DNA of 64,000 nucleotides from Sphagnum compactum (taxonomy: Eukaryota; Bryophyta; Sphagnopsida; Sphagnales): contig OZ234493.1 of assembly GCA_965153455.1 (NCBI GenBank), positions 6,376,213 to 6,440,212 of the forward strand, written 5' to 3'. The notes below the pieces were generated by a model. The model ran no database searches, was not told the origin of the DNA, and was given only the letters and a program-made list of their open reading frames with translations. Below, in pieces: positions 33,564 to 45,999 of this stretch. Within the stretch, counting starts at the first letter, position 1. Each line of letters starts with the position of its first letter. The translations under genes and the position numbers were made by a program.

Positions 33564-34182
33564 GGGTGAAAGCACACTACAGTGGCCAAAAAATGTTGTC
33601 ACAAATACTATTTTTCAAAACTATGTAACTTTCAACTTTCACCAAGCTAATATTGAAAGAGGTTTTCATAAATTATATTCAAATTAAGGTAGTTAAATTG
33701 CCAAATAATGCAACTGTCAGAAGAAACTACATTTTTTATTAATATCAAATGATTAAAGAGTTTATTTGTGAGAAAATAGATGTTGTCATGATATATTGCA
33801 AAGTGCAGATATATTCTAAAATTATTCAAATAATTGCAAACTTTATGAAGTACTTAATCATATATTGAATATGATGACTATTGAATATGATGATTGGACC
33901 ATTTCAATTACAATTGAAAATTTTGACTCTTGTGATTTCACAAAAAAACATTTGAACAAGTTTTTCATTCAAACGAACATAAGTGTGTTGAAAAAAAAAC
34001 ATTTGATGAAAAATTACTTTCATTTGAAAGATGACAAAAATTCTGTTGAAGGCCTTTGTATCAAAATTGATCAAAATGCTAGATGAAATCAAAGAAAAAT
34101 TGCCCCAAAAATATACTAAAATATATTCAAAAATAGTACATTTTCTTACTTAAAATGGCCCCCCTAGAGTGTGCTTTGACCC
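33564..34182. mobile_element. MITE-like element with GGGT-AAAGCACACT termini, 619 bp
   Basis: Left end GGGTGAAAGCACACTACAG; right end read in reverse complement GGGTCAAAGCACACTCTAG. Both continue into GGCC-A-rich sequence. The internal DNA is AT-rich and non-coding. Target duplications are not clear. Shares its terminal word with the element at 35231-36041. Confidence 0.65.
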
Positions 34183-34189
34183 ACCTTCC

Positions 34190-35230
34190 ATTGCAATAAT
34201 GCAAATTTCGATGACGGATTAGGGTTCAATTCCCTTGGAAGACATTGCATGATATCTATTGTCACAAAATGCATTTCCAATTCAAAATTTTGGAATCTAA
34301 GGTATTTCATTGAAACTTTCATCTTGAGTCCTACATCCAGTCTACATTTAAAACATAGGATAAGCAACTTGTGGGTCTTTGGACTACTTCCAATATATTT
34401 CACTCTCTATTAGTTGATTTTTACATCAATGTAAACATAACTAAATGGTGTGTTATTTTGTTGAAATGTGACAAGAAATTTACTAGTTGTAAGTAGTTTC
34501 TAGACTTGGAAGAAATGTGAATAAGGGCTTGGGTGAAACAAATTAGAAAATTGAAACACTTGCAAGTACTAGCAATTCATGACAACGAACTATCTAACCT
34601 TTTTGAGTCCATCTTTGGGTGACAGGTTTCAATTTTGATTTGCTACAAGGGGAAAGGTTATAAACATTTTATTTCATTAATGTGCAACCAAAGGGTTATC
34701 CATATATGCAATTTGATCCTTTGAGATAAGGATTTTCATTGGGATTAGTTTTTATATTCACAAGGGTTTTGTGGAAGTTGCCTTTGATGCATAAGTGATT
34801 TGTCTTTATTAAAGGACTACTAAACACACAATATATTGCTTATGTAGCTAGCTACTAACCAATATGATTCACAAAATTGATTATTGGTATTGATTACAAT
34901 TTAGATTTTGTTAATGCAAGATCCAAGAAATAAGTGATTAAGGAAGTTATTTGCTTATGGAGCTTCAATGCGAAAAGATAGAATGATAGGGGATGCCATA
35001 ATATCGAGTCAACAAAATATTGCTAAAGATATAACGTAAAATATGTTCATGTTTGCCAAAAGGAATTTTAACCTTAAAGAACCAGCCATGATCATGATCA
35101 TAAAACTTGTGAGAAAATTTATTAATCTTCTTCGTTATTCACCATAAGTATAGAATTCATGTTTTGGGTTTTGTATTTTTTTTTCCAACCAAATTATTTT
35201 CAATGTTGAGATTTTGTAATATGGGTAAAA
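34190..35230. other. AT-rich DNA between two related MITEs
   Basis: No credible ORF or RNA gene; the open frame at 34164-34403 (-) overlaps the MITE end. Confidence 0.35.
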
Positions 35231-36041
35231 GGGTGAAAGCACACTATGGTGACCCCCTTTGGGGCACTTTTGGGTTTAATATTATAGTACATACAATATA
35301 ATTATTCCAAAAACATGGTACATTTAATATCAATTTTGGATATCAATTTTGGTTTTTGGGCCCTACAATAATTACTTTTACAAAACTAATGTTATGTAAT
35401 ATTATTTCTAAAATAATAATAAATGTCAGTATCTATATTGATAGATCCATGAATATATTTATAATATACATTGGTATAATAGGGCCATAGTCTCTTTGAC
35501 TATATTAACTTTAGGGCTTCATTAGTCATTATAATAATTATTTTTAATGAAATAAAAAAATGTCCCATCTAGCTATGCTTGTCATCTTCTATGTGAATAT
35601 GATTTCTTGTCAAAATTTCAATTTATCACACATTTACCACATCTTTGTTGAAAAATGTCATTTTTAAAAATGAAAATTTCCAAATTAGTCACATGGTATC
35701 CAAACATGGTTCATATTATGTGAAATGACATGGTTCAATATACCTTCAACTTTCATACAGACTAAAAATCATTTAAATTATTTTTGGAGTATATTTTTGT
35801 TTTTTAATACATAAATATGTTATATTCTTTTCCACAAATATATTCCAATATCTCACTTTATAAAATGAAATGAAAGGGTTTCTTTTCTAATCTTTTACCT
35901 AGGTTATATTCTAACATAATATACAAAAACATTATGAAAATCTTTCGAAAGTTTGAAGTGGGATACACTCAAACATGCACATCCCTAGAAAGTAGTGTAA
36001 TGTGACATTCCAAAGGGGGTCACCATAGTGTGTTTTCACCC
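35231..36041. mobile_element. MITE-like element with 30-bp terminal inverted repeats, 811 bp
   Basis: 35231-35260 (GGGTGAAAGCACACTATGGT and ten more bases) is the reverse complement of 36012-36041 at 29 of 30 positions. AAAA flanks both ends. Internal DNA is AT-rich and has no ORF. The terminal word GGGTGAAAGCACACTA is shared with the element at 33564. Superfamily is uncertain: the CACTA word is internal, not terminal, and the duplication is too simple to diagnose. Confidence 0.8.
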
Positions 36042-36059
36042 AAAAGCACTCTAGGGTGG

Positions 36060-39000
36060 ACTAAAAGGCACATGAAGAAACTTCAATAATACATTTTTGC
36101 AATGTATTTTGATAATGCCAAAATCGATGTCTATGCTTGGGGCAAAATAATCATCTTTTCCAAAAAATAACTATCTAGGCACCTCATAAACATCTTAGAA
36201 TATAAGATTTTTGAAAAAAATTATTAAATTTCATAAAAACCATGTCCAATAAATTTAAATATAAAATCTCATATAATTGTTTTAAAAAAATCCTAAGATA
36301 CTTCTATGCCATCTTGAAAATGGTTTGGAAACCTTTGTTTTGAATTGTGAATGATATGTTCAAAAATATTGAAATTAATAAATGAGTTCATCATTACAAA
36401 TTTTGAAATTGTGAATCCATAAAAGTATTGTTTGTGTATTGTAACATTATGAGTCATAAAATTAAAAATTCTCCCATTTGAAATGTTTATATTGTTTTGA
36501 TTTCGTTTTTCTTTTTTTCAAAGGAAAATAGAATTAGAATTGTTATGTACATTGAATCCCTTTAATATAATGACTATAACAAATGCATGTGACATACACT
36601 TTGACTTGTAGAAGTGCATTAAAAAAAAACTCCATTACAAGATTTTATTGACGTTATAATTTGCAACATGTTATGGAGTTCCATGCCTCGACTTGAAATA
36701 TATAGTGGGGTTGGAAAGATTTCCACTATTTCCCGTATTTCAAGATTGGTTACAAAGCAAGCCTAAAAGTCAAATCCCTAATGGCAAGAACAAGACTAGT
36801 AGTTCAAGTTGCCAAAAAGATTTGGACACAATGAAAGCACATGTGTCAACTTTAATTTCTAGAGCACAATTTAAGATGGAATGTTATTGCCATCATCATG
36901 TAAGTGGAAACACTTGGTTATGGACCTTGTTCTTTTCTTCTTGCCTAGGTTACCAAACCCCACATTTGTAGATATTGTTTTATTTAACATTTTTGTGTGA
37001 TATGTCTTATCGATTTTCTCCAATAAAGATATCTTTCTTGACAAACTTGTTGTATGTTATATAGGAGAAATATGTACATGGGTTGAAAAAATTGATGTCC
37101 ATGTCGAATTCTTGGAATAGTGGTTTTTTAGAAATCCAACTATTGTAAGTTTGATGTGTTATACAAAAAATTCATTGTGAAAATTTTCACCAATGGACTC
37201 AAATTTGAAACCAATGTGTGGCATTTGTCTTGACTTTAAAAGACCTATTTAAGAATGGACATAAAAATCACACTTGGTGGAAAGTGCCAAGTTTAGGTCA
37301 AATGCATTTATTGAAGGTAATAAGGAAGGAGATACAAGTACAGTCATGAATGGCCCTTAGAATATCAAAAGTCTAGGATATCAAAAGTAGCAATGGAAGG
37401 TCTACTTGCATCTATAAAAAAAGTTGGTGGTTATGAAAGAATTTGGACTATTGACCAAATATACATGTGCCTTGTTTGAGCAAACTTGACGAAAGCCCAC
37501 TATTACATGTGTGATTCTATTCAACTTGAATTGAGCTTTTTGGAATTGCATGCTACCTTTGATGCAACACATAAATAGGCTATAATAGGAACCTTGAATG
37601 ATTTTGAAATGTCTTTAGTTGCATGTTTCAAATTGAATCCACTCACATTGTGGTGCATGTTTATGAAGCATTTTATTAAGTGCACCAAATTAGGCTTTGC
37701 TTCAATAGTTGAAAGGATAATAAACTTGTTCTAGGTGGCAATAGTGAGCAAAGAACACAAGGTCAGCATGGTTTGAATCTTGCAAAATTTGTGTTATTTT
37801 GGCATGACCCAATTTTGTGAAAATGTATAGAAGTTGCCAACTATAAATTTGGTTTGCCCTCTTACCAAGGATGATGCAAAAGTTGTTGATAAACTTCAAA
37901 GGATAGTACGATAGATGCATGGTATGGTGTAGACAATTTTAGGGAAAATTGAGACTACATATAGTATAAAAAATAATATGTAAGATTTCACTCACTTTGA
38001 AAATTTCTAAAGATCACATGTACTTAAGTTGAACTTGAAACATAAAATAAGTTATTAAACCCATCAATATGCAATTGATTGGTAATTGTATCATTGTATA
38101 AAAGTATGTGCCAATAATTTTATAAACGTTGATTAAAAACCCTTATTTGACAGCAAATTACCATTTTTTATTAATTAATTTTGAAAATCCATTCTTTTAA
38201 TGTAAAATGGTAAAAACAACATTTGGTCCAACTACATTGTCAATGAAATAACATTTTACAACATTAAAAGATCAAATCATCATCATTAAATTATCACATA
38301 ATGTATTAACAAATGTTTTAAAACATATAATATCAATTTCATAATTTGAAAAGAAATTGAGAATTTTGGTGAAAAAGATTCTTCTTCATGGTTGTCTTTT
38401 TACATGTGCAAAAATCTATGAATAAACTACCATTAAATTTAATCCTTTGTAATCTTTTGTGTAATTGCATCATTATGATCAATAAGGCTATTGCAAATTG
38501 AAAATGTACTCCAATTAATAATTAATTTGTTCATATTTGCTCCAATTTCATGATAAAATGATATATTGGGATGTAAACCACCATTAATTGAAAAAAATTG
38601 TTACAAAATGTCTTTCAAACATCCATCATGATATATCAAAGTTCCACAAGTATTGAAAACTATCAAATTGTAATAGTTTTTTTTTCTACACCATAACATG
38701 TATTCACCTAGTATTTAAGTTATTTTAAATCATAAATCTAATTTTTCTTTATGTTCAAGAAGTGGAGATGCAAACAAGCTTGAATGTTTTTCCTTTAATG
38801 ACTAAATCATTAACAATCATTAAAAAAATGTTTGTTTTTGGTGTGGCTTTTCATGATTCTCTATCATTTGGGTGAATCTTGGAGGTAGTGAGTTTGTACA
38901 TTGTACCAAATCTCATGATCTTAACTTTAAAACACTAACCCCTCTTGAGTCTTGCTTTAAGATTTATTGCAATTTTATTGTTTTGTGGGTGAACAAGAAA

Positions 39001-39970
39001 TACCAAACTACATAATTGTAGGTTATAAGCTATTTGTTTATTACATTTTTGCATATTTTGTTAAGGAAAGAAAATTTGAAAAAAATCCTTAGTTTTAAAT
39101 TGGGGTGTGTTATATAAGTGAAAAGAGTGGAAAGTTGAAAATGATGATCAAACAGAGAAACCACTAGCTATGAAATCTTTTCTTCTATAGTTGTTGTTGG
39201 CCTTCTTTCATAGCTTTGAATAGAAAGCCAAAGAATCTTTATAAAAATAAAGTTCTATCAGTGAAAATGTTGTTAATGTTGTCATTTGCTACAAAAAACA
39301 TTACTAAAAAACATGGTTTCTTTGATTAGAAAATCTAATAAAAAACCCCATTTGGATAAACATAAAATAATAATCTTATCATTTTGGACAAATCATTTTA
39401 GCATGTTCATTTTGACTGGGGTGGTCTTTTTTATTTGTAAGATAATGGACCATTTCATGAATAGATAATGGACCATTTTATTAGTTAAATTTTTGTGGAT
39501 ATTTGCATCATTTATTTTTTAAATTACTATCAAAAACAAATTGTGATAGGTAGGCATGTGGTAGCCTAATGTAGCATATCTCTTCTAGTCCCTTAAGCAT
39601 GTACATAAGTTACAACAATGAGAAATTTAATCATTGACTGCCCCAATGATAAACCAACTCCTTAACTAGTGAACCACACCTTCAGAAGGTAATTTTGTGT
39701 TTTATTTCTTTCACATGTTTAAATTTCACATAAGCATTATATACTACTTACGTTAGTAAAAAATAAGATGAGATAATTAGTAGGTAGGAGATCAAAGGTA
39801 GATAAATAGGTAGGTTATACAATGGTAAAAATATAGATTCATGGGTAGGAGGGAGGTAATTCTATAAAGTACACAGGTCAATAATAAGTAGATGAAATAT
39901 ACTAGAATAAATCAAAGTCTCCAAGTTCAAATTTAAGATTTCTAAACTTAAATATAGCCTCTAAGATCTT
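36060..39970. other. AT-rich region with degraded coding traces, no intact gene
   Basis: 36693-36971 is open but unrecognised. About 37500-37950 keeps protein-like stretches in shifting frames (for example LHATFDATHK and PLTLWCMFMKHFIKCTKLGF) with many stops. These look like an old transposable-element protein whose family I cannot name. The rest is AT-rich with no features seen. Confidence 0.4.
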
Positions 39971-40097
39971 CACTCAAGAAGGTGAAGCTTGAGTGAAGGT
40001 ACCAATGAAGGTGTTGGTTCTTGTTAATGTTCTAGATGCCTTGGGTGAACCAACAAGCCTAGCTTAATCTTGGATGAACCAACACTTTCATTGGTAC
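39971..40097. repeat. Foldback: 22-bp inverted repeat plus a small hairpin
   Basis: Left arm 39999-40020 (GTACCAATGAAGGTGTTGGTTC) pairs with 40076-40097 at 21 of 22 bases around a 55-nt loop. Just upstream, 39971-39995 forms a perfect 8-bp hairpin (CACTCAAG / CTTGAGTG). It could be a small-RNA precursor-like fold or a relic of a foldback element. Confidence 0.6.
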
Positions 40098-40529
40098 AAT
40101 GGTAAATTCAATGTTAACCAATTAATTGGGGTTATGAAGATGGCAAATTTTCCAATTTAGAATTCGAAAAAAAATGTTACATTGTGATAAAATTATGAAA
40201 GTAGAAAAATAAATTACCATGATGAATTAGATTTTTAAAAAAGATTACAAAGCCCTTTAAACAAATCCCACTCATCAAGAGTTCTCCAATCATACAAGAG
40301 CACACCCAAATATTTCCTTAAAAATGTTAATTGAATTTTGAATTTAATTTGAATTTTTTTGTTCAATATTCAACAATTCTCACATTATAAATCTAAATAT
40401 TATGAAATCACCTTAATGCACCCCTATTCATTGAAGGCTTTCCAAAGATAACATTTGCATGAAAGGCCCACAATGGTTAGGGAGATTTTGACTTGACAAA
40501 AATAAATAAGTAAACTAATTGGGGAATGG

Positions 40530-41119
40530 ATTGTATCCCACAATGCCATATGGGATGCCTTTGCTTGCATTGTGAGAGATGTAGGGTTTCATGTTTCATG
40601 TCAGCAAATTCAACAAATTCATGCCTTCCATTGCTTTCCCTTCAATTTTATCATTAGCAAGTTAAGATCGTGTTATTGGTTGATGGCATCCGCACCTTGG
40701 CCGATGTTGTCATTGTCGATCTCATCCGAACATATTTAATTTCATGGGCTGAATAATCTTGTGAAGTCGTAGATCAAACAAAGGAAGGACTTTACCATAA
40801 TCGACACCTGGTAGATGCGTTTCTTCCCCTTGTTATATAAGTTTTTGATTGCTTGCACCAACAAGTAAATGATTTTTTTCATTGATGTGTTAACATGGTG
40901 TGGTTAGGAAAAGGCTTTGATGACCCTCCTCTAACTATTTTGTGTGATTTTCATAGGCAAAAGGTGTTGATAACTTGGCAGAGAGTTCAAACTGCATCTA
41001 TTTTGAAGTGTGTTGTCATTGCAAGTGAGGGCTCTTCTAGGGTAATTGCTTTTTCAAATTTCCCATCCCATTCTCTTTTTAATATGCTTCTTGAAATTGG
41101 TGGGGGTTTTAGAACATGA
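40530..41119 (+). pseudogene. C-terminal tail of a LINE-like retroelement protein
   Basis: The plus strand keeps, across frame breaks, the words NAIWDAFACIVRDVGFHVS, LLVDGIRTLADVVIVD, GLYHNRHLVDAFLPL and WLGKGFDDPPLTILCDFHRQ, then VQTASILK, ending at 41119. I recognise this order from the region downstream of the reverse transcriptase in plant non-LTR-like elements, but the domain has no name I can give. No reverse transcriptase is left here. A shared 3' region follows at 41150-41260. In-frame stops show it is dead. Confidence 0.55.
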
Positions 41120-41149
41120 TTCATCCTAGTGCCCCTTAATGACCTAGTT

Positions 41150-41260
41150 TGGTTTCTCACTTTGGGTTCTACTCTTTTGGCTTAAACTTGGGTCCTGTCT
41201 TTTTGTTCCTTCTTTCCCCCCTTGTTGGGTGCTTTGTTTAATGAAATTTGTCAAGGTTTC
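41150..41260 (+). mobile_element. LINE-like 3' region following the protein relic
   Basis: Similar to 25338-25445 (shared CTCTTTTGGCTT, CTTTTTGTTCCTTCTTTCCCC and GGGTGCTTTGTT). Its position right after the relic makes it the likely 3' UTR. Confidence 0.45.
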
Positions 41261-41910
41261 AACAATAAACTACTTCCATAAAACATAGATCTCCTCCAAA
41301 GTTTAAGTGATGATTGAGGTGTAGGCAATGGTGCACCTAGGACTTCAAATTGAGAAAAAATCTAACAATCTTATGTGAATTGTGATTTGTGAACCTACAG
41401 AAGTCAATTCCAAAAAAATAGTGCAACAAAGAAGAAATGAAAGTGGGGGAGTGGAGAGAGGGACTAAGTAGTAAGGACATAAGTTTGACATTAATAAGCT
41501 AAATGCTAGATGACTATTAGATCAAATTTTGCTTAGTCAATTATTGGCCTTTAGTTTTTACCTTTATCTTTTATATTGCCCCCCTTCCCCCCTTGCAAAA
41601 TACATCCTATAGAGTGGTCTTTTTATGTTTTCATTTTTATTATGTGCAAGTAGGCAACAAGCAATGCATTGTACACGTGAGTGTATACTATGTACATGAG
41701 GGAACAATCTTGAACCACATGAATATTAGATAATGTATCTAATTAACGAGGATTAAACCAACGATTAAACTGCTAGTTCAGCCAATTTTATTTCATTTTT
41801 TGGGTTCTGGTTCCATATAGAAATGGAGCCTAGAATCCAATTATGGGTCTGGTTCTTCAAAAATATATAAATTTTGGTTTTGCTTCTAAAAATCAGTCCT
41901 AATTTAACCC

Positions 41911-42325
41911 CCAAAAATAGGGCCACAGTGAACCAGCAGCACCCACCAGTGCACCATCCACTGGATGCCCGTTATTACTCACTTGTGGATGAACTTCAAG
42001 TGAGTTAGTATTTGGTTTCACCTTGGTAACCAAATTCTGTAAGAAATAGGTCTCATACATAGGCAAATAGGTAAGGAAAATAGGTAACTACTAGGTAACT
42101 AGATGTTTTATACATAGGTAACGGCTGCTTTTACTACCTACCTAATAACAACCTGCTTGTGGGTTGTTAGTGGGCAGGTAGAAAAAAAGTAAACAAAGCA
42201 ACTGAGCTAATCACCATGGTTAGCTAAGGCACTGGAACCCAACAGAAAATTGTTTCGCTGACCACTTACCATTCATCCTTCATGGTGCATTGGTGGGTGC
42301 TGGTTCACTGTAGCCCCCAAAAATA
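41911..42325. mobile_element. Mutator-type MITE with 9-bp target duplication (intact copy)
   Basis: Element 41920-42316 (397 bp). Left end GGGCCACAGTGAACCAGCA; right end in reverse complement GGGCTACAGTGAACCAGCA. Similarity extends about 37 bases to CACCAT with one 3-base gap. The flanks carry the exact 9-base duplication CCAAAAATA at 41911-41919 and 42317-42325, the hallmark of Mutator-like transposition. No coding capacity. A second copy is split at 57437/62934 by Helitron DNA. Confidence 0.9.
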
Positions 42326-42731
42326 ACACTAGTGATGGTATAGAAGTCTTTAGGAGATTTTTTATTATTTCATTTACTTGATACACAACCATTTGTATAT
42401 CTTAAGATTAGGTTAAAAATTCAATAAAATCCAAAATTTCACATGAAAAAATAATTTGAAATGCATAGCAATGGAATAAACCCTTGAAATAATAAGAACA
42501 TTGAATTAGTTACCTCCTCTTACTTACTTTTCAAGCTTTAAGTTGAAAGTACTTAATCTTGTAAGCTAATTCTAAGTCATGAAGCATTCACATAGGTATG
42601 CTTAAAGATCACCCATTACCAATAATACCCATGTTACTCATAAGGTGCAAAGTGCAAACTATTTCTAATGTGAAGGTGTTATAAACCCAAGTGAATGCAT
42701 AGTCCTGGCCTAAAGGCATGGCTCAATAAAA

Positions 42732-42952
42732 ACAAGGGGTGTGTGACAAGGTGGCCTTGCCATTTACATTAGAAAGGTATTTTAAGGCAAAAGAAGAATT
42801 ATGAAAACTCAAATATTTCACAGTGCAAAAATATAATCTTCAAAACAAACCGAAATCCTTCAAGATATTATAACTCTATAATAACTAATCTCAAGTCTCA
42901 ACACAAGCCAAAATATCATCTTTCAAAAATCCTCACATATAAAATAGACCTA
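42732..42952 (-). repeat. Dispersed repeat B, copy 2 (inverted)
   Basis: Reverse complement of 25508-25736 over about 221 bases with moderate divergence. Function and family unknown. Confidence 0.75.
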
Positions 42953-43139
42953 TTTACCTATGGTCAGATTATCAAATTTTATTTTATTTTTTCAAACTCA
43001 CCTGATTTTCAGATAGGGTGGTTCTCACATATATAGCAACAACCAGTTTTCACATTCGATTTTCACAAGCTGATTTTTTTAATTAATTAAATTTTTTTAA
43101 TAATTTAATAATTAATAATTGAATTACTTCATCAAAGGA

Positions 43140-43430
43140 AAAGAGCAAAACCATGTGAGAAGTGTAAGAGCAATAAAGAGAGAAAAGTAATAGTAACAAA
43201 GCGAAGAGTAATAACAATAAAGAGAGAAAAGTAATAATGGGAAAAGATTATAATAGTATTAAAAATAAAAGTAATAGCAATAAAGAGAAAAAAAAATGGG
43301 AAGAAGAGTAATAGACCTAAGAAGAAAAAATGTAGTGGCAAGAGGAGAAGAATAGCAGCCCCAAGTGAGAAGAAGAACAAGAGGAACCAACAATAGTAGC
43401 CCCATGTGAAAAGAAGATTAAGAGGAACCA
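43140..43430. repeat. Purine-rich repeat with AATAAAGAGAGAAAAGTAATA
   Basis: The word AATAAAGAGAGAAAAGTAAT occurs at about 43171 and 43217 and degenerates downstream into AAGAAGAGTAATAG repeats. The minus-strand open frame here (43132-43464) is a low-complexity hydrophobic artefact of the polypyrimidine strand. Confidence 0.6.
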
Positions 43431-44418
43431 ATGAACCAAATTTGTTTAAGACCTTGAGAACCAAATTCAGGGTTTTGTTTTTGGTTTTCTCCTTTTTTTA
43501 AAAAAAAAACCATTCCAATTTTCCTAGTCAATTTTCACATGGGTGAGAACCTTAAAAACAATTTTTAGTTCGATTTTCACCCAAAATGAAAATAGTCAAT
43601 TTTTGATGTGAAAATCAGACTAAAAATCAATTTGAAAACTAGGTCACCTAGTAAAACTGCCTAACACTAGTAAAAACAAAGTTAAAGGAGTCACCTAAAT
43701 GAGTGGACACTTTCTAAAACTGCACTTTTGTATGTTTGGAAAATCACAAAGGAAGCATAATAATTTGAATTGTCATAAAAAAATTTGGAATTTTTTTCAT
43801 CAATTTCAAAGTTTATATGCTCAAAACGTGACACAAATCAAAAGTGTTTTTGCATGTTCAAAACACTCAAACCTCAAAAGTGCACAGTCCTTAATTTTTT
43901 CAAACATCCTTTTTTAAACCAAATGTGCATCATTCTTATTGAAAATTGAAAAAGATATTAACATTGATGATTAGAAGGGCAAAAAGATTTGAAATGATGA
44001 ATTTATTTTTTATAACCGATTTGAAAACATTTGGTTCAAATGTGATTTTGACCTTTGGCTCTTTTTATCATGTTTTCACTATCAAATATTTATTTTTTAT
44101 TTTTTATTTTTTTATTTTTTTAACTTTTTTGTAGTGTGCCATGTGACAACAAGGTTGACTAGTAGTCGCAACACTTTATGACTCATGACATTAATTTCAA
44201 TGAATTTTCCTTTATTAATTGGTCATGTGATTAATGGCAATATATAATATCTCCTTTTTGGGATACATGCCATGTGGCAAGAGTTCATAAGGTGTGCTCA
44301 TTAGATTTATATGCCAAGTATTTTTTATAGGTTTTGTTATTGCCCCAAAGCTAATGGACGCCAATGTGTGAATTTAAAATCTACCCATCTATTTGATGAG
44401 TTGTCTTGGAATGCACGC

Positions 44419-44497
44419 ATAACAATTGGATGGTTGTATTAGTAATTTGAAAGAATTTTTTTCTTTCAAATTAATAATACAACCATCCAATTGTTAT
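44419..44497. repeat. Hairpin with 37-bp stem and 5-nt loop
   Basis: 44419-44455 and 44461-44497 are inverted copies matching at 36 of 37 positions, separated by TTTTT. Outer ends read ATAACAATTGGATGG. The stem is long enough to give a fully double-stranded RNA if transcribed. It may be a foldback MITE with no spacer, or arise from a recent inverted duplication. No target duplication was found. Confidence 0.85.
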
Positions 44498-45129
44498 CCT
44501 TTGCGATTAATAATGATTTGGTCTTCCATGTGATGATGACATGGCATGCCATTTGATAACAAGGTGCCACAAATTTTCATGGAAATCCATGATTTTTTGT
44601 GACACCATAAGTTTTTGTTGGTTTTGAATTTATGCCACCAATATTTATGATGGCATGCTATAATTTTTTATGTGCTATAAGGTTTTTGAAGTCATGAATT
44701 CACATGCATGTGTATGCATATTAAACAGTCTATTGTTAACTTGTAATCATGATTATAATATTAATAGTCATTTTAAAAAAGGTGACACATTACTCCTTAA
44801 CTTTTTAACCTATGTATGTAGGCTACTTCGTAAAAACCTACTTTGTAATATAGGCTACATTTTTAAGTTACTTAACTAGACATAAGAAATTTATTACATT
44901 TAGTATGTTTAAATATATCTATAATTGGTTACCCTACTAATAGGTTAACCTCGGTAGGCTTGCATAGGTTCCTAGCTTTAGGGTTTTCGTCAAATCATCC
45001 TAGGTAGCCTCTTACAAGATATTTTATCAAGTTTATAACCACCTCAAGTTTGTGCAATTGGATGCGATTATGATGTGACTAAATGTGACTATGACATGAC
45101 TAGATGTGACATAATTATTTTAGGTTTTT

Positions 45130-45600
45130 ATTTAGCTTAAGAATGCATAGGTTAACCTAAGCTAGGTTAGTAAGGAATATAGGTTGACAAATTAGTTCAT
45201 CTTAAGTCAACCTAAGGAGGTCTAGGTTTATGTTCGGTAGTAGGTAGGTTGACCTAGGTCAACTTAGGGTGGCCAAAATTAATTCAAGGCTAAAAACATT
45301 GAACTTTATAATAAGTTGTGTTAAATATAATTAGTATTAAAAAATGTGGTAATGCAATGGATGATGACTTGAACCCTAAAATGAAGGTGAGGGGTTCAAA
45401 TCTTCATTCTTGCAACCTATGACACCTAGGCCACTTGGCTTACGTTAGGTAGCCTAATTTAGGTTTCTTAGGTTAGGAGTCTAATGTTTGTTTTTAATTT
45501 AAGCTACCTAGCCTAAATTAGGTTGCCTACATTGCTTAGCATAGGTAGCTAGCCTAGCTAGGTTAGGCTATGTTGACTTTTGGCTATGCTAGCTACATGG
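45130..45600. repeat. AGGTTAGCCTA-rich low-complexity DNA
   Basis: Dense, irregular TAGGTTAACCTA, CTAGGTTAGG and GTTGACCTAGGTCAAC words on both strands. A similar TAGGTNNCCTA texture returns at 53.1-53.35 kb. Confidence 0.5.
45350..45415 (+). mobile_element. Possible tRNA-derived SINE head
   Basis: TGGTAATGCAATGG could be an RNA polymerase III A box, and GGGGTTCAAATCT about 30 bases later fits a B box. No poly(A) tail or duplication was established. A comparable GGGGTTTGAACCCC block lies at about 48931. Confidence 0.25.
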
Positions 45601-45999
45601 GTTAATTTAGTTTGACTTTTGGTTATGTGCAATGACTCATAATGTGTTTATAGATTTTTGACACGTGTCATCCATCCATCAAGATGTCTTTTGTAACACT
45701 TAGTTGAGTAAAATGATTAAGTTAAGATAGCATGCACTTTACATGTCATACCAAAGTTAATGATGACATGGAATTTCATTATTATAAAAAATTTAAAAAT
45801 CCTTGTCGTTAAAATGATTAGGCTTTGCAAGTGAACGTCCCTTGCGACTAAATGGGTCAAATGACATGGGTTTAACAACTCACTAGTCACTAGTCACATA
45901 TGTCTTTTCTAACTAATATGTAATTGTAAAGGCCAATCACAAAAACCCAAAATGTGTGGTTTTGATTTACATTATTTTCACAATCCTTTTATATAGTAG

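Noticed and set aside
43132-43464. Hydrophobic minus-strand frame as a membrane protein
   Set aside because: It is the pyrimidine strand of an A/G-rich simple repeat, which always translates to Phe/Leu-rich text.
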